Notes under the pieces: generated by a model | Told to the model about the DNA's origin: nothing | Seen by the model: the letters and a program-made list of their open reading frames with translations, nothing else | The model's database searches: none | Program-made: the position numbers and the translations under genes | From: Pseudeuparius sepicola | Taxonomy: Eukaryota; Arthropoda; Insecta; Coleoptera; Anthribidae | NCBI GenBank assembly: GCA_963920635.1 | Contig: OY987307.1 | Span: forward strand, 310,001 to 374,000 | DNA: 64,000 nt | Direction: 5' to 3' | In this document: positions 46,127 through 57,266 of the stretch, one piece after another | How positions within the stretch are numbered: the first letter of the stretch is position 1 | Layout: the number at the start of each line of letters is the position of its first letter

Positions 46127-46690
46127 AGAACGATTCATTTGCGATATCAAATCATAAGGTAGTAAACTGAAAAATTAGTGAGGGCAAAAAAAAGCACTAC
46201 ATACATACTTATTATCTTCTTTCTTTATCACAGTTACCTACATAAATAGGTACCTACATTATATTGTCAGTTGGAGATCATAGAAATAAAATTTAGACTG
46301 ACCAAAAGTAAATCGTTGAAATCATCTAATCATTGAAAGTTTTATAGAACATCACATTTTGTGTAGATTTGCATTATGATTTGTGTTATACTTAGCTACT
46401 ATTTTCCGCACAGAATTCAATCGCAAAAGAAAAATCCTTTAGTAAACATAGTCTTACTAGATTAGGTAGATGTATAAATAAGATAAGTAAGTAGGTATCT
46501 ACCTATACCGATATACTAGACATTATGTGCTGATGTAGTTCCCATGAAACATTTAAAAATGATTGACTAGTTGGTAGGTTCATGAACGTTCATGCACTGG
46601 CATCATTTTTTGATGATTGTGCATGATAAGTTAGATAGATACTCATACTCGTAGTCGTAGTACTTATGTAGCTATGTACAGGGTGTGAAA
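46127..46690. other. AT-rich interval, no gene seen
   Basis: Contains repeated 'gtaggtacctac'-like short words but no gene or defined element. Confidence 0.3.
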
Positions 46691-46822
46691 TAATTAGTTT
46701 TTTTGGTAGCGTTAATATATATTTTTTGAGATATGAACTATGGTTTCCATTTAAAAAAAAAATAACTTTGGTTCATCTCTCAAAAACTATTAACGCTACC
46801 AAACAACTAATTATTCCATTCT
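46677..46822. repeat. Short palindromic MITE
   Basis: 'aataattagttttttt' followed by 'ggtagcgttaata' returns as 'tattaacgctacc' and 'aacaactaattatt'. The left end carries 'cagggtgtgaa'; a matching right end is not clear. Confidence 0.65.
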
Positions 46823-46872
46823 ATTCTACGCCAAAAAATCTATAAAATTAGTTGATTAAATTTGTCGATATA

Positions 46873-48025
46873 CAGCGTGTTCCTAAATATCATGTACATA
46901 CGGAAGGGGGTAATTCTTTGGCCCATTTTAAGAAAAAAACTTCATATGAACGTATGTCGTAAACCTCCTAACTTTTGAGATACAGTTCATTTTTTTAAAT
47001 TGAATTTTGGCTACATCTCCAGAAATCATCAAGCTGCTGAACTGAAATTTGGCACTGCTATGTTTTTGGGGATGGAGAATATGCTGAAAATGTCAATTTC
47101 ACCGTATCTCACAGAGGGCGCCACTTGCGCTGTTTTTTGGTCACGCTTTTACGCGTAACTTTTTTGAGGTTATCTTTTTGGTCCTGCAGGTCCATAATTT
47201 TAGTGCATCTTTTCATTCTGCGAGAAAAAGATACTCTTGTTTCATAACGATTAAATCAACCGTTTGCGTTGAAATTACCAAAACGTGCCCCAAAACACCT
47301 GTTGATTCCAATATTCGAAACATAAAATTTTCACCTACTGCTTTCAAATGTTACAGATCAACGGTACATTGAAAATGATGAAAAAAATGCCAAATGGGCA
47401 TTGGTCAAAACACCATTGGTTTTCTTGAAATAGAGTGTCCAAATTTTGTCAAATTCAATCCTTTCCATTTTGAAAGCGAATAATTTTCGGTACATTGTTC
47501 ATAGGGATTTTTTTCTCAGTTTAAATGGTACCTACAGTTGATCTGTAACACTTGAAGGTGGTAGGTGAAAATTTTATGTTTCGAATATTGAAGTCAACAG
47601 GTGTTTTGGAGAACGTTTGGCAATTTCAAAGCAAACGGTTGATTTAATCGTTATGAAACAAGAGTACCTTTTTCTTGCAGAATGAAAAGATGCACTAAAA
47701 TGATGGACCTGTAGGACCAAAAAGATAACCTCAAAAAAGTTACGCGTAAAAGCGTGATCAAAAAACAGCGCAAGTGGCGCCCTCTGTGAGATACGGTGAA
47801 ATTGACATTTTCAGCTTATTCTCCATCCCCAAAAACATAGCAGTGCCAAATTTCAGTTCAGCAGCTTGATTATTTCGGGAGATGTAGCCAAAATTCAATT
47901 TAAAAAAATGAACTATATCTCAAAAGTTAGGAGGTTTACGACATACGTTCATATGAAGTTTTTTTCTTAAAATGGGCCAAAGAATTACCCCCTTCCGTAT
48001 GTACATGATATTTAGGAACACCCTG
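46873..48025. mobile_element. 1153-bp full palindrome (family D), TA-flanked
   Basis: Begins CAGCGTGTTCCTAAATATCA and ends TGATATTTAGGAACACCCTG, each next to TA. Pairing continues almost to the centre near 47430: 'ggaagggggtaattcttt' with 'aaagaattacccccttcc', 'gagggcgccacttgcgctg' with 'cagcgcaagtggcgccctc', and 'gttttggtacattgttc'-like spacer in the middle. No coding sequence. Ends and TA flanks indicate a mariner-mobilised MITE. Partial copies lie at 33292-33660 and 58670-59400. Confidence 0.85.
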
Positions 48026-48778
48026 TATATAAGTTGCAGCCAGGAGAGAGGTTTCCAAAAAATCGAAAATTTCAGTCCGGCGCCAATGCGCGGAAACTAT
48101 AAAACTTATCTAAAATCTGATTGGTCCACCAAATTCCTCTCAAAAAAGTAGTACGGTGACGTGAAAACCGCAACCCTCTAGCTTTAATAATAACCGAGAT
48201 TTTTGAGAAAACACCCAAAAAACACCCAAAATGGGACACCCTGTACATACATGTTCTTGAATTATTTGTTTATATATCATGAAATTGTTAAAAGAAATTC
48301 AATGACCTCCTGGAAATTCTGTTATTCATAGTGATTTCTTTAGATTTTGGCGATTTCTCTGAAATAAATCGTATTTCTTACTTGAACTTTGAGATAGATC
48401 AAATGTTCCAAGTCTATCAATTTTCGAAGAATCATATTACCTGAAATACTTCTTTTATTTATGTCCTTCAAAAACACTTATTGTAAATTTGAATTTGATA
48501 TGTATATTTGTTTACCAATTTCAGTGTTAATTTGTTTAAATTGTTGACATTAATTATTCTTATTCATTCACCTTGGCTGGGGTTGTTTATAAATTTGGTT
48601 ATTATTAACATTTGGAGACGTCTGAGCAAAATGTAGAAAAAAAGTAAACATTATAGGCAACAAAGCTTCGGTCTTTCAGGTTGGTCTAATGACATGGGTA
48701 TTTTTAGACGTGTTTCCCTAATGATTTCATTTATTAATGATAAATACGTACATACGTAGGTACCTATAAATGTTATAC
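48026..48778. other. Interval with a repeat shared with 61681-61771
   Basis: 48652-48744 ('ctttcaggttggtctaatga' and flanks) is the reverse complement of 61681-61771. A MITE end 'gggacaccctgta' is at about 48233. No gene is supported. Confidence 0.4.
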
Positions 48779-49280
48779 AGGGTTTCCAACGAAAACTTGA
48801 CCCCCCCCCCCCTAAAAATTAGAAAACCGAAAAATATTTAAAAATTCGCCGAGACCCGTCGATTTTTGTTCTTGAAGAGAGCTTTTTTTACAGTCAAGTC
48901 AACCCGATATGTTCATCCCCCTAATCCCTAGCAACCCCAACTTTAAAATTTCAAATGGAACTACCCCACTTGTGACAATTTATTTTAAAGCCCTTTTAAT
49001 TGCGAATACAGTGATGCGTCGTTTTCAGAAATCTGTTGAGATTCGACAGAATTATTGGCTAAAAACGGAAATCCACTGTACTCGTAGTAATTTCTACAGA
49101 TTTTATCTACTACACACTACACACGACCAAATTACCTAGTTTTTATTGACGAGTGGATCAGTTTACAAGAAAGCCACAAATGAAAAAGCTGAAGCAAAAC
49201 AAAAAAGTTCATACGAATTCAAACCTTAGATATATCTTTTAAAAATAACAAAAAGTCACTGTCACAAAAAAGAGTCCCCG

Positions 49281-49535
49281 TTGTCCCCACCGCCGGGAAA
49301 CAGGAGGGGTAGATTACTTGAAAACTACATTTCTAACAAAAACCTGCAAGTTATTGCGCCTGCAGAACCCACTCACTATCCAGCGGTCGGCACCCCGGGG
49401 GTTATCGACTTCTTCTTGGCCAAGAATTTCAATTTCCATGAAATTTCCACCTCTGAGGATTTAGACAGTGACCATAACCCCGTCATGATCGTCTTCGGTG
49501 ATCTTGATTCTGACAATTATGGAGATAATGAAATC
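49281..49535 (+). pseudogene. Retrotransposon endonuclease, C-terminal piece
   Basis: Encodes PPGNRRGRLLENYISNKNLQ, then PTHYPAVGTPGVIDFFLAKN and EDLDSDHNPVMI. The RGR...PTH...IDFF...SDHNP series is the C-terminal half of the endonuclease of jockey-clade elements, including the catalytic Asp-His near the end (SDHNP). The N-terminal half is missing because the copy is truncated. The frame is cut at 49535 by the THAP element and continues at 51506 after one copy of the 8-bp duplication is removed. Confidence 0.8.
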
Positions 49536-51497
49536 TAGAGGCCCTGTATGACACAAAAAGTGACAGTTATTCGTTTTAACAGAGGTTGGACAACAGATTT
49601 TGGCAGATCTAGTAACATTGTTTTTATTATATTCTTATCTTGGCAGGTGCCAGTTTGTCAACAAAACTGGCGACAAATTATTGAGCGTGCTCATTTTCTT
49701 TTGCAAAAAGGAATGTTAACAGTTAAAAGTGACATCTTGTGTAATAAGAAACTGCAAGAATTCTGAGCAGGATGAATTTTTCATAACACCCTTTCCCCTT
49801 TCCAAAAAGCGCAGAAGAACGAGCACGATGGTGCAAATGAAATACCCTAACATGAGAGTTGGAAATGATACGAAAATTTGCGAGGTAAGTAAATTTAATT
49901 ACATAAGTATCTCTAGTTTTTTATTTTTTGTTTGATCTGTGATTTTAATCTGCAGAATAATTTTCTTAATCTGCATCAGCAACATAACATAAGATACCTA
50001 AATTAATACGTATTAAATATTAGTACCTACCTATTTATTTTCAATAAAAGTCCATAAGGTTCTACCAACCCCCTATTAGAATTCTTATGAAAATTTCCCA
50101 ATGTTAAAGAGATAAAATTAAAATTTTTGCCCTTCAAGGAGGTAAAACCTGTTAGGTATATTTACACTGGACCGGGCTAGGCATTTTTCGTTTCATGGAA
50201 TAATAAAAATGTAAGTATATGTGTTAGAGAGAGGCAGTTTTGAAGGTGCTTTATTTTACACCAAGACCAACAAAATCGGACAAAAAAGAAGTTAACACGG
50301 GTGGGAATATAAAGAACCCTTTTTGTGTAGTCAGTTAAATGTGCGAGCTTATATTCCATTACAAATTTCTTTTGCTGATAAAAAAATAGCATTTGATGGC
50401 AGCGTTTTATTATGTTTAGGTAGCTTACATTTATAGTTCTTTAACTTTCAGAGGTTCACTTCTCCGACAGGATTTTGAGTGTCAGGTTGTGCTGAAGAAA
50501 GGATCATCTCCTGCAACGTTTGATGAACGTGACTTTAGCAAGAAAGAACCATTATTAAATATGTATAAATTTCTGAGAACTTGTACTAGTTTGATTTTTC
50601 CTATTTACTTACAATATATCTTTAAAAACAAAAATACTGTTGTCTTCTTTATTGAAATGTAGATGATCTCTCTTGTATTAAAAAGTTATTAACTTTTATT
50701 TTACCAAAAAAAGAATGAGAGACTAATATATCGATATTAAATACCTAGGTACTCATTTTTTATTCAGCCTAATTCCTTATTATTATTGGTTGATTCATAT
50801 TACCAAAACAAACTTTCCAACTTTTTGTTCCGTACAAATTTCAGTATTAATTGTCTTAAAATTATGATGGTATGTATAAGAAGAGAGTTTGAAGAAACGA
50901 AACCATACAGTAAAACCATTTAAAAGACCTTTTTTATTTGTAAATGAAGGGAATAATTATTATTGGAGCTATGATTCCTATTGAAGAAATATTCGAAAGT
51001 TTGATTAGTTGGTATGCTAGAGCCTTGTTTAATTTTATGTACATACCTATCTACATATACCACCCTCCTACAAAAATTTAATAAATGTTTTTATCCTGAT
51101 ATCCTAAAATTTCTGTTTTCTTGGAACAAATTATATGTTTCTTCACTTTTCCATTCAAACTTCAATAATATTATTAGTTAAGCTTTGCAAATAACATACT
51201 ACTACCTAACCTATTTACCTATTTATTGGTTTTATCTATATTTTTATACATTTTAAACTGTGCCCTCATCTACCTACGCTTATGGCAGTTAACTGTCGTT
51301 AGCCTAACCTTAAAATCCAATTTTGATACATCGTGCTGCTAGGGGAATGTTAGAAAGAGCGAAAAAATATATGTCTGTTGCACAAAATGAATTTCATAGG
51401 GAAAATAAGACCCTCGCCAGAGAGAGAGAGATCCGATCGTTGTCCAACCTCTGTTAAAAGGAATAACTGTCACTTTTTGTGTCATACAGGGCCTCTA
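49536..51497 (+). mobile_element. THAP-bearing DNA element inserted in the retrotransposon
   Basis: Inverted ends of about 57 bp: TAGAGGCCCTGTATGACACA at the left and its exact complement at the right, continuing through 'aagtgacagttattc' and 'aacagaggttggacaac'. Exact 8-bp duplication ATGAAATC (49528-49535 and 51498-51505). It carries a broken THAP gene of two exons near its left end and no catalytic domain that I can see. Removing it with one duplication copy rejoins the retrotransposon frame. Confidence 0.85.
49729..50565 (+). pseudogene. THAP zinc-finger gene fragment, two exons
   Basis: Exon 1 (49729-49884) encodes TSCVIRNCKNSEQDEFFITP and, after a basic stretch, NDTKICE before the donor GAG|GTAAGT. 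Exon 2 starts at 50454 after TTTCAGAG and gives VHFSD, completing the Cys-x4-Cys...Cys-x2-His ligands of a THAP domain (SCVIRNC, CEVH). A one-base loss then shifts to DFECQVVLKKGSSPATFDER, the closing LKxGxxPxTF box. The expected ATG is GTG here. These two changes and the lack of a catalytic part make it a pseudogene. Confidence 0.75.
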
Positions 51498-52946
51498 ATG
51501 AAATCCACAGATTCGCCACAAACTGGGAGCTATATAAAACTTTCCTTCTTCATAACCCGCCACCTCTTCGACATATTACGGACGCCAGGGACGTTGATGA
51601 TTATTCCCAGACGCTACAAGACCTAATTCAAAACGCAATTACTAACGCAACGACGCAGAAAACTTTCTCCAGACATAGACTAGTACGTGACAGAATTAAA
51701 GAGATAAAAAATTCTGAATGGCAAAGTAAAATGGAAGAAATGCTTGTTGTTAACCGCCCTTTTTGCGCTTTTGCGGATTGTTTCGAACTCCAGTTTTCAG
51801 AAAATCAGGACGCCGAGGATGATCTTGATTGGGAGGACGAGGTCAGCAGGTATACCGCCGGGACAAATTGTATTCTGTGAACCAAATGAAATTAATATTT
51901 TAATTAAATATCTATTGATGGAATTACCAATAACGCGTTGAAATTAGTGTCCAAGAAGTACCAAATTGCAATTCTAAATTTAACTAATGGAATTTTGAGA
52001 ACCCAACACTTCCCCAAATTGTGGAAAACCTCACAATTAATCACGATTCCGAAAAAATCCGGATCGTTATTCCCTAGTGATTTTAGGCCTATCAGTTTAT
52101 TATCATCCATTTCTAAATTAACCGAAAAAATAATTTTGTCTAGACAAAAGAAGTCCAAGAAGTACCAAATTGCAATTCTAAATTTAACTAATGGAATTTT
52201 GAGAACCCAACACTTCCCCAAATTGTGGAAAACCTCACAAATAATCACGATTCCGAAAAAATCCGGATCGTTATTCCCTAGTGATTTTAGGCCTATCAGT
52301 TTATTATCATCCATTTCTAAATTAACCGAAAAAATAATTTTGTCTAGACTACTTTCCGAGTCGGAGGATCACAACATTATACAAAGGGGACAGTTTGGAT
52401 TCAGAGCTTTTCACAATACCGAATTACAAGTCTGTCGGCTAATTGAGAACGTAACGTCCAACTTGCAGGATAGGAAAAACGCTGGCGTACTGTTGTTAGA
52501 TATTTTTAAGGCTTTTGACAAGGTGTGGCATTGGGGTTGTTATACAAAATGCTCAAGAGCTAAAAGCCAAAATGGAAGATAAAAATCAATGCTAACAAAA
52601 CTCAGGCTATCTTAATTTCTAAAAAACGTATCCTTCCCAACATTGATAATATTATTATTGATGGAAACGTTATAGAGTGGTCCAGGGAAGCCACCTATCT
52701 CGGAGTTATCATCGATACGAAGCCTACCTGGGCAATAGAACCAAGAAAGCAAAAGCAGCAATAGCCGCACTATATTCTATGCTAGCCCGCAATTCCAAGC
52801 TCAGTACCTCAAGCAAACTCCTTCTTTATAAACAAATAGTGAATAAACAACTGAACAAGCTACAGGTTGTGCAAAACAAGTGTCTTAGATTGGCCTCAGG
52901 GGCCGATTGGTATACGTTTCCAATGCCACCTTACATAGTGACATGA
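51498..52946 (+). pseudogene. Reverse transcriptase of the jockey-type element, degraded
   Basis: Continuing from the endonuclease, it reads HRFATNWELYKTFLL and FSRHRLVRDRIKEIKNSEW. After a decayed stretch it resumes with ILRTQHFPKLWKTSQ, DFRPISLLSSISKL, RGQFGFRAFHNTELQ and motif A (VLLLDIFKAFDKVWH). It then jumps to KINANKTQAILISKK, IEWSREATYLGVIIDTK and LNKLQVVQNKCLRL. The segment with the catalytic Tyr-x-Asp-Asp motif is deleted near 52545. The fingers region is tandemly duplicated (two 204-bp units, 51949-52152 and 52153-52349). Confidence 0.82.
51949..52349 (+). repeat. 204-bp in-frame tandem duplication in the reverse transcriptase
   Basis: The unit from 'gtccaagaagtaccaaatt' to 'attttgtctaga' occurs twice with almost no difference ('caattaatc' versus 'caaataatc'). 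Each encodes 68 residues including TIPKKSGSLFPSDFRPISLL. Confidence 0.9.
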
Positions 52947-54182
52947 ATGTCCCCCTTATCAAAGATTACATAAAATCACACTCAACATATTAACAAAATG
53001 AAATATACTACATACGTTACCGAAATATGTTTCCTACATATCATCATTATTATCCTTTTCATTCTTTCCTCCCTAATTTTAATTTAATTAAGGTAATTTT
53101 TAACTTTAATTGGCATTTGCTAAAAACATTCACCTAGAGATTTTATAACCTCAAATAGGTATACTGCCTCGCTTCTAAAACTCCTTTTTAAAGTGAAAAA
53201 TTAACCGAGGGTAAAAGACAAAACAGTGTCGCCCTTATTAAAATTCATGCTAAAAAACGAAAACGAAAACGTTTTTTTGCTTGTAACTACGAAATCGTTA
53301 GTTTCAGCCTGCTATTGAAAGTGTAAACGTGTTTTTGAAATGGTTTATTCTATCGCGGAAAGGTTAGAAATTGTTGCAATTCGTGCTGTAGCTTTAGCGC
53401 AATCATGATTTCGATAACAAATTGCAACAATTTCTACCCTTTCCGCGATAGAATAAACAAACTATTTCGAAAATACGTTTCCGCTTTCAATAGCAGGCTG
53501 AAAGTAACGATTTCGTGGTTACAAGCAAAAAAACGGGAACTTTTTTGTGACAGTGACTTTTTGTTACATATTTTAAAAAGATATAAGGTTTGAATTCGTA
53601 TGAACTTTTTTGTTTTGCTTCAGCTTTTTCATTTGTGACTTTTTTGTAAACTGATCGACACGTCAATAAAAACTAGGTAATTTGGTCGTGTGTAGTAGAT
53701 AAAAAACTTAATAGTGGCGGGCATTTGTATAGAAATTACTACGCGTACAGTGGTTTGTTAACTTTCCGTTTTTAGCCAATAATTCTGTCAAATCTTAACA
53801 GAATTCTAAAAACGATACATCACTGTATTCGCAATAAAAAGGACTTTAAAATGATGCTCCACAAGGAGGGGTAGTTCCATTTGAAATTTTAAAGTTGGGG
53901 TTGATAGGGATTAGGGGGATGAACAGCTCCCCCCAAGAACAAAAATCGACGCGTCTCGGCGAATTTTCAAATATTTTTCGGTTTTCTAATTTTTGGTCAA
54001 ATGGGGACCTTACTGTTAATTACCTTGTAAATATACGGCATATTTGAAACCTGAAGGGGACAAAGATTGTACTAGAAAATGTGATGTATTCGATGACGCT
54101 ATGATTACTATGATAACCATTAACCGAATTGGTATAATATAATCAGTCTTATTTTAATATTGTTAGTAGTGTGAAAGGCGCC

Positions 54183-57100
54183 ATGGATGTCAGTGGAGAG
54201 TTCATTTATTTATTTGGCGATATTGCTTTAGGAATATCAATTGAAAGGTATGTCGGATGTTACGTATTTCACTCTTATTTTTTGGGGGTAGGTTAGTTTC
54301 GTGAGTTTTTTTTTATTAATGATTTAAAATTGACTTTACCGTCAACTTTTGTTTAAAAGAAGATGAAGAATGACGTGTTTACGTGTCTTATTTAGCTAAG
54401 TGTCAAAAATGACATTAAAATAATAATAAATAGAAAAAGTTGTTTGCTTTTAAATTTTACATAAGTGTACCAAATTTGGGTGCTCTATTAAAATAATTAA
54501 TTTTTGTCATATTTTAATATTTTTTTATAATATAAGAAATTGAAATTTTTTTAACTACGTAAGAAGTACCTTGTGTACTAATTATTATATCGTTCTAATA
54601 ACTTTTTATTACTAAACATCCATAAAATATGTTTTTCAAAAGAAAATGCTATTAACGCTTTAAAGTTCTGTTTCTTGGGCAATTTTAAGGTCAATAAAAT
54701 GGTACAAACAGATTTCTAATATCTTTTTTCGTTTTTGTTATTTTGAAAAAATAAAATTTTGCGTTTTGGATTTTATTTTTTTTCTGAAGTTGTTGTCACA
54801 GATAGAAAAAAAAAGAAAAAACTTTCTTATGGCACTTTTTAACGGGCTCTAAGATGGCGTTTTTAGATTTCTTCTACAAAATTTCGTTTTTGAGGAACCA
54901 TCTTCAACTTTATTTTTTTCAATTCGGCCCTGTTTTTTTTCAGATTTTGTAAGCACTTTTCATTGCAAATACCATGATGTATGACACGAAATATTTTTAA
55001 AATGTTTTGAGACAATTATACTAAAAATTCCTGTTTTTCCATTCATTTTTTTATATTGCGGCCCTGTATTTTATAATAAGAAGTCTAAATATTAATCAGT
55101 ATTGTCAACAATTTAACTTACAGTTTATTTTTACTTCGAAAACTTAATATTTTTAAATACGGCCCTGTCTGTAAGTGTTTTCCTCTGTTGTTGTACAGCA
55201 AACAGTGTCGCATTGTGTTTTGCAGTAAATTCTTCGCTTTTTCTAATTGTGGCAAGAAAGCTTTAAGCCAATGAAACCAATAACTTTTGCCATTTATTAA
55301 TTGCAACAAAACATTCGTTCGGCCTCTACACTATTTCTGTGATGCAAGATATAACATGCTATAGTCCTCCTTATGGCAGAATGCGTGCGACGTAAGGGGG
55401 AAGAACACGCAAATATTATAGATTAGTCACGGTTCAGGGGCGTAGCTCAATTTTGTGTAACTCACTGGCTTAATTTTCATATAATTGTTATTTAATTTAT
55501 TGTTAATATTATTCTTAACGGTGATGCCTTAGACTATGGAGGAAGGCAAACCCTTATAACATTGGCAATTATTTCTCGTGCTTGAGAATGCAACGTTCTT
55601 CCCTGTTTACTCATTTTGCACACGTTAACTCCCGAACATACGAAACGCCACTGAGCTCTCTGAGCCGGCGGAAAAAACTTGCCAGCGGCCTAAAAATGAG
55701 GTCTGTAGTCTGTATGGTAGCCCAAATACGCAGTTAACTTTACGTACTATAGAAACAGGCACAAACGCGTTAGCTAACTGATTTTGTCAGCCGACTCCTT
55801 CGCAGAAGTGCTGTGTTGCCGTATTTCAAAGGCGATGGTAGACGCGACGATGTTGAAAAAAATATAATAGGTGTTTTATCACACCGCCTTAAAAATAAAT
55901 GATAAACAAAAATGGGTAAGTGGTCCCGTGATGCGAGCTTCATTTTTTCGGTATAATAGAGTTCAGAAATTCGGATTCAATATGATAAAACTTGTATTCG
56001 CCAATAAATAATCTCGCAACGCTGCCTGCATTCTTTAGAAATGTTTTCTTTCGTGCTTTGGACTATAACATGTTAAATTTGTCGTCATTTGAAAAAGCAG
56101 CCTCCATTTCTAATAATACAAATTATTAGGTAACTAAATGATACAGTGGGAGTTATGACAAATGGCAAGGGGTTGGTTTCGTTGTTTCAAAGCCTTCTAT
56201 AGGTGGAGGACTTTTATTTATTTTTTATTATCGTATGTCGTATGTCGTATGTGACTGTTATTAGTCGTCTTTGCAGTCCTTTTTTTGGTTCTCCAATCGA
56301 AAGATAAGTTGTAAGTTAAATTGTTGACAATACTGATTAATATTTAGACTTCTTATTATTAAATGCAGGGCCGCATTAGAAAAAAATGAATGGAAAAAAG
56401 GAATTATCAGTATAATTGTCTCAACACATTTTAAAAATATTTTGTGTTATTTTGTTATGGTATTTACAATGAAAAGTGCTTTCAAAATCTGCAAAAAAAT
56501 CCAGGTCAGTACTTAAAAAATAAAGTTGAAGATGGTTTCTCAAAAACGAAATCTTGTAGAACAAATCTAAAAACGCCATCTTAAAGCCCGTTAAAAAGTG
56601 CCATAAGAAAGAGTTTTTCTTTTTTTTTTCTATCTGTGATGACAACTTCAGAAAAAAAATCGTGAACCGAAATTTTACTTTTTTCAAAATAACTCAAAAA
56701 CGAAAAAATATATTAGAAATTTGTTTGCACCATTGTATTGACCTTAAAATTGCTCAACTTTTTCCTTCTTCAACCGTTGTTCTATCTCTCACCGTTTGCA
56801 AGATCCCCATGCCATACATCAACTTTGCATCGACCATAACAGAATTTTAACGCATTAACATCATTTTCTTTTATCCATATTTAGTAATAAAAAGTTAGTA
56901 GAATGATGAAGATAGTGATTAAAATTTTAAAAAATTAAATTTAAATTAATAACAAATACATAATGTAATTTTTGATTTGCTGCATGTTTTATTTTGAGAA
57001 AATCGGTAATTAAACGTTATAGATAAGATGTGTCTGCTAGGCTATCTGTCTAGTCTATTGTAAATAAACAGTGCCTTATGTACTTATGTCATGCCCGCAT

Positions 57101-57266
57101 CGCATATCCTGTTTAGTAGAAAAAACATGTTTACATCCAACAAATTTCTAATTAATTAGACACAATTTTTCTTGGTATCAGCGGAGAGACTTTGATCGTG
57201 CTCCCAGCATGCAAGACATGTCTGGAAATTTATCAGAAATTGATAAGCGCCCGAAGAGTTGGATAA
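54183..57266 (+). CDS. Possible small two-exon gene (49 residues), unrecognised
   Basis: Exon 1, 54183-54247, starts GCGCCATGG and encodes MDVSGEFIYLFGDIALGISI before the donor AAAG|GTATGT. Exon 2, 57182-57266, follows the acceptor TTGGTATCAG, and the phases fit to give ESGETLIVLPACKTCLEIYQ and KLISARRVG, then a stop. The intron would contain the family B copy at 54668-56816. The joined peptide alternates polar and hydrophobic residues and has no known domain. A second frame of exon 2 (RRDFDRAPSMQDMSGNLSEI) is also open for about 50 codons, so chance cannot be excluded. Confidence 0.25.
54340..54667. repeat. MITE family E fragment
   Basis: Shares 'aagaagatgaagaatgac', 'gtgtcaaaaatgacatt' and 'aaaagaaaatgctattaacg' type sequence with 43890-44270 in inverse orientation. 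It is cut by the family B element beginning at 54668. Confidence 0.5.
54668..56816. mobile_element. Palindromic element family B, copy 3 (long form)
   Basis: Left arm from 'gggcaattttaaggtcaa', right arm to 'gcaagatccccatgcc'. 'ggcactttttaacgggc' (54832) pairs with 'gcccgttaaaaagtgcc' (56586). The middle matches that of copy 2. A separate element (55361-56066) is inserted in the middle. Confidence 0.78.
55361..56066. mobile_element. 706-bp insertion in family B copy 3
   Basis: Short inverted ends ATAGTCC and GGACTAT, flanked by AACATGCT (55353-55360) and AACATGTT (56067-56074), an 8-bp duplication with one substitution. GC content is higher than in the host repeat. No coding sequence. The same position in copy 2 (31932-31947) lacks the insert but keeps both flanks. 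Confidence 0.7.

Larger units (their letters stand above)
49276..53250 (+). mobile_element. Jockey-type non-LTR retrotransposon, 5'-truncated and interrupted
   Basis: It contains the end of an apurinic-type endonuclease, a linker and reverse transcriptase segments, all on the plus strand. It ends in short A/C-rich tails (aaaacgaaaacgaaaac, about 53256). It is inserted in a foldback arm and is itself interrupted by a THAP-bearing element (49536-51497). Confidence 0.78.
48779..54010. mobile_element. Foldback element split by a non-LTR retrotransposon
   Basis: The left part, 48779-49275, is the inverse of 53540-54010: 'ctaatccctagcaacccc' pairs with 'ggggttgatagggattag', and 'cattttgtggctttcttg'-like regions align near the insertion. 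The inner stem and turn are at 53250-53540 ('tctatcgcggaaagg' with 'cctttccgcgatagaa'). The left arm is interrupted near 'cactgtcacaaaaaag' by the retrotransposon at 49276-53250. No transposase is present. Confidence 0.72.

Noticed and set aside
51904..52314. 136-codon minus-strand frame with an internal repeat
   Set aside because: It is the antisense of the duplicated reverse transcriptase segment.
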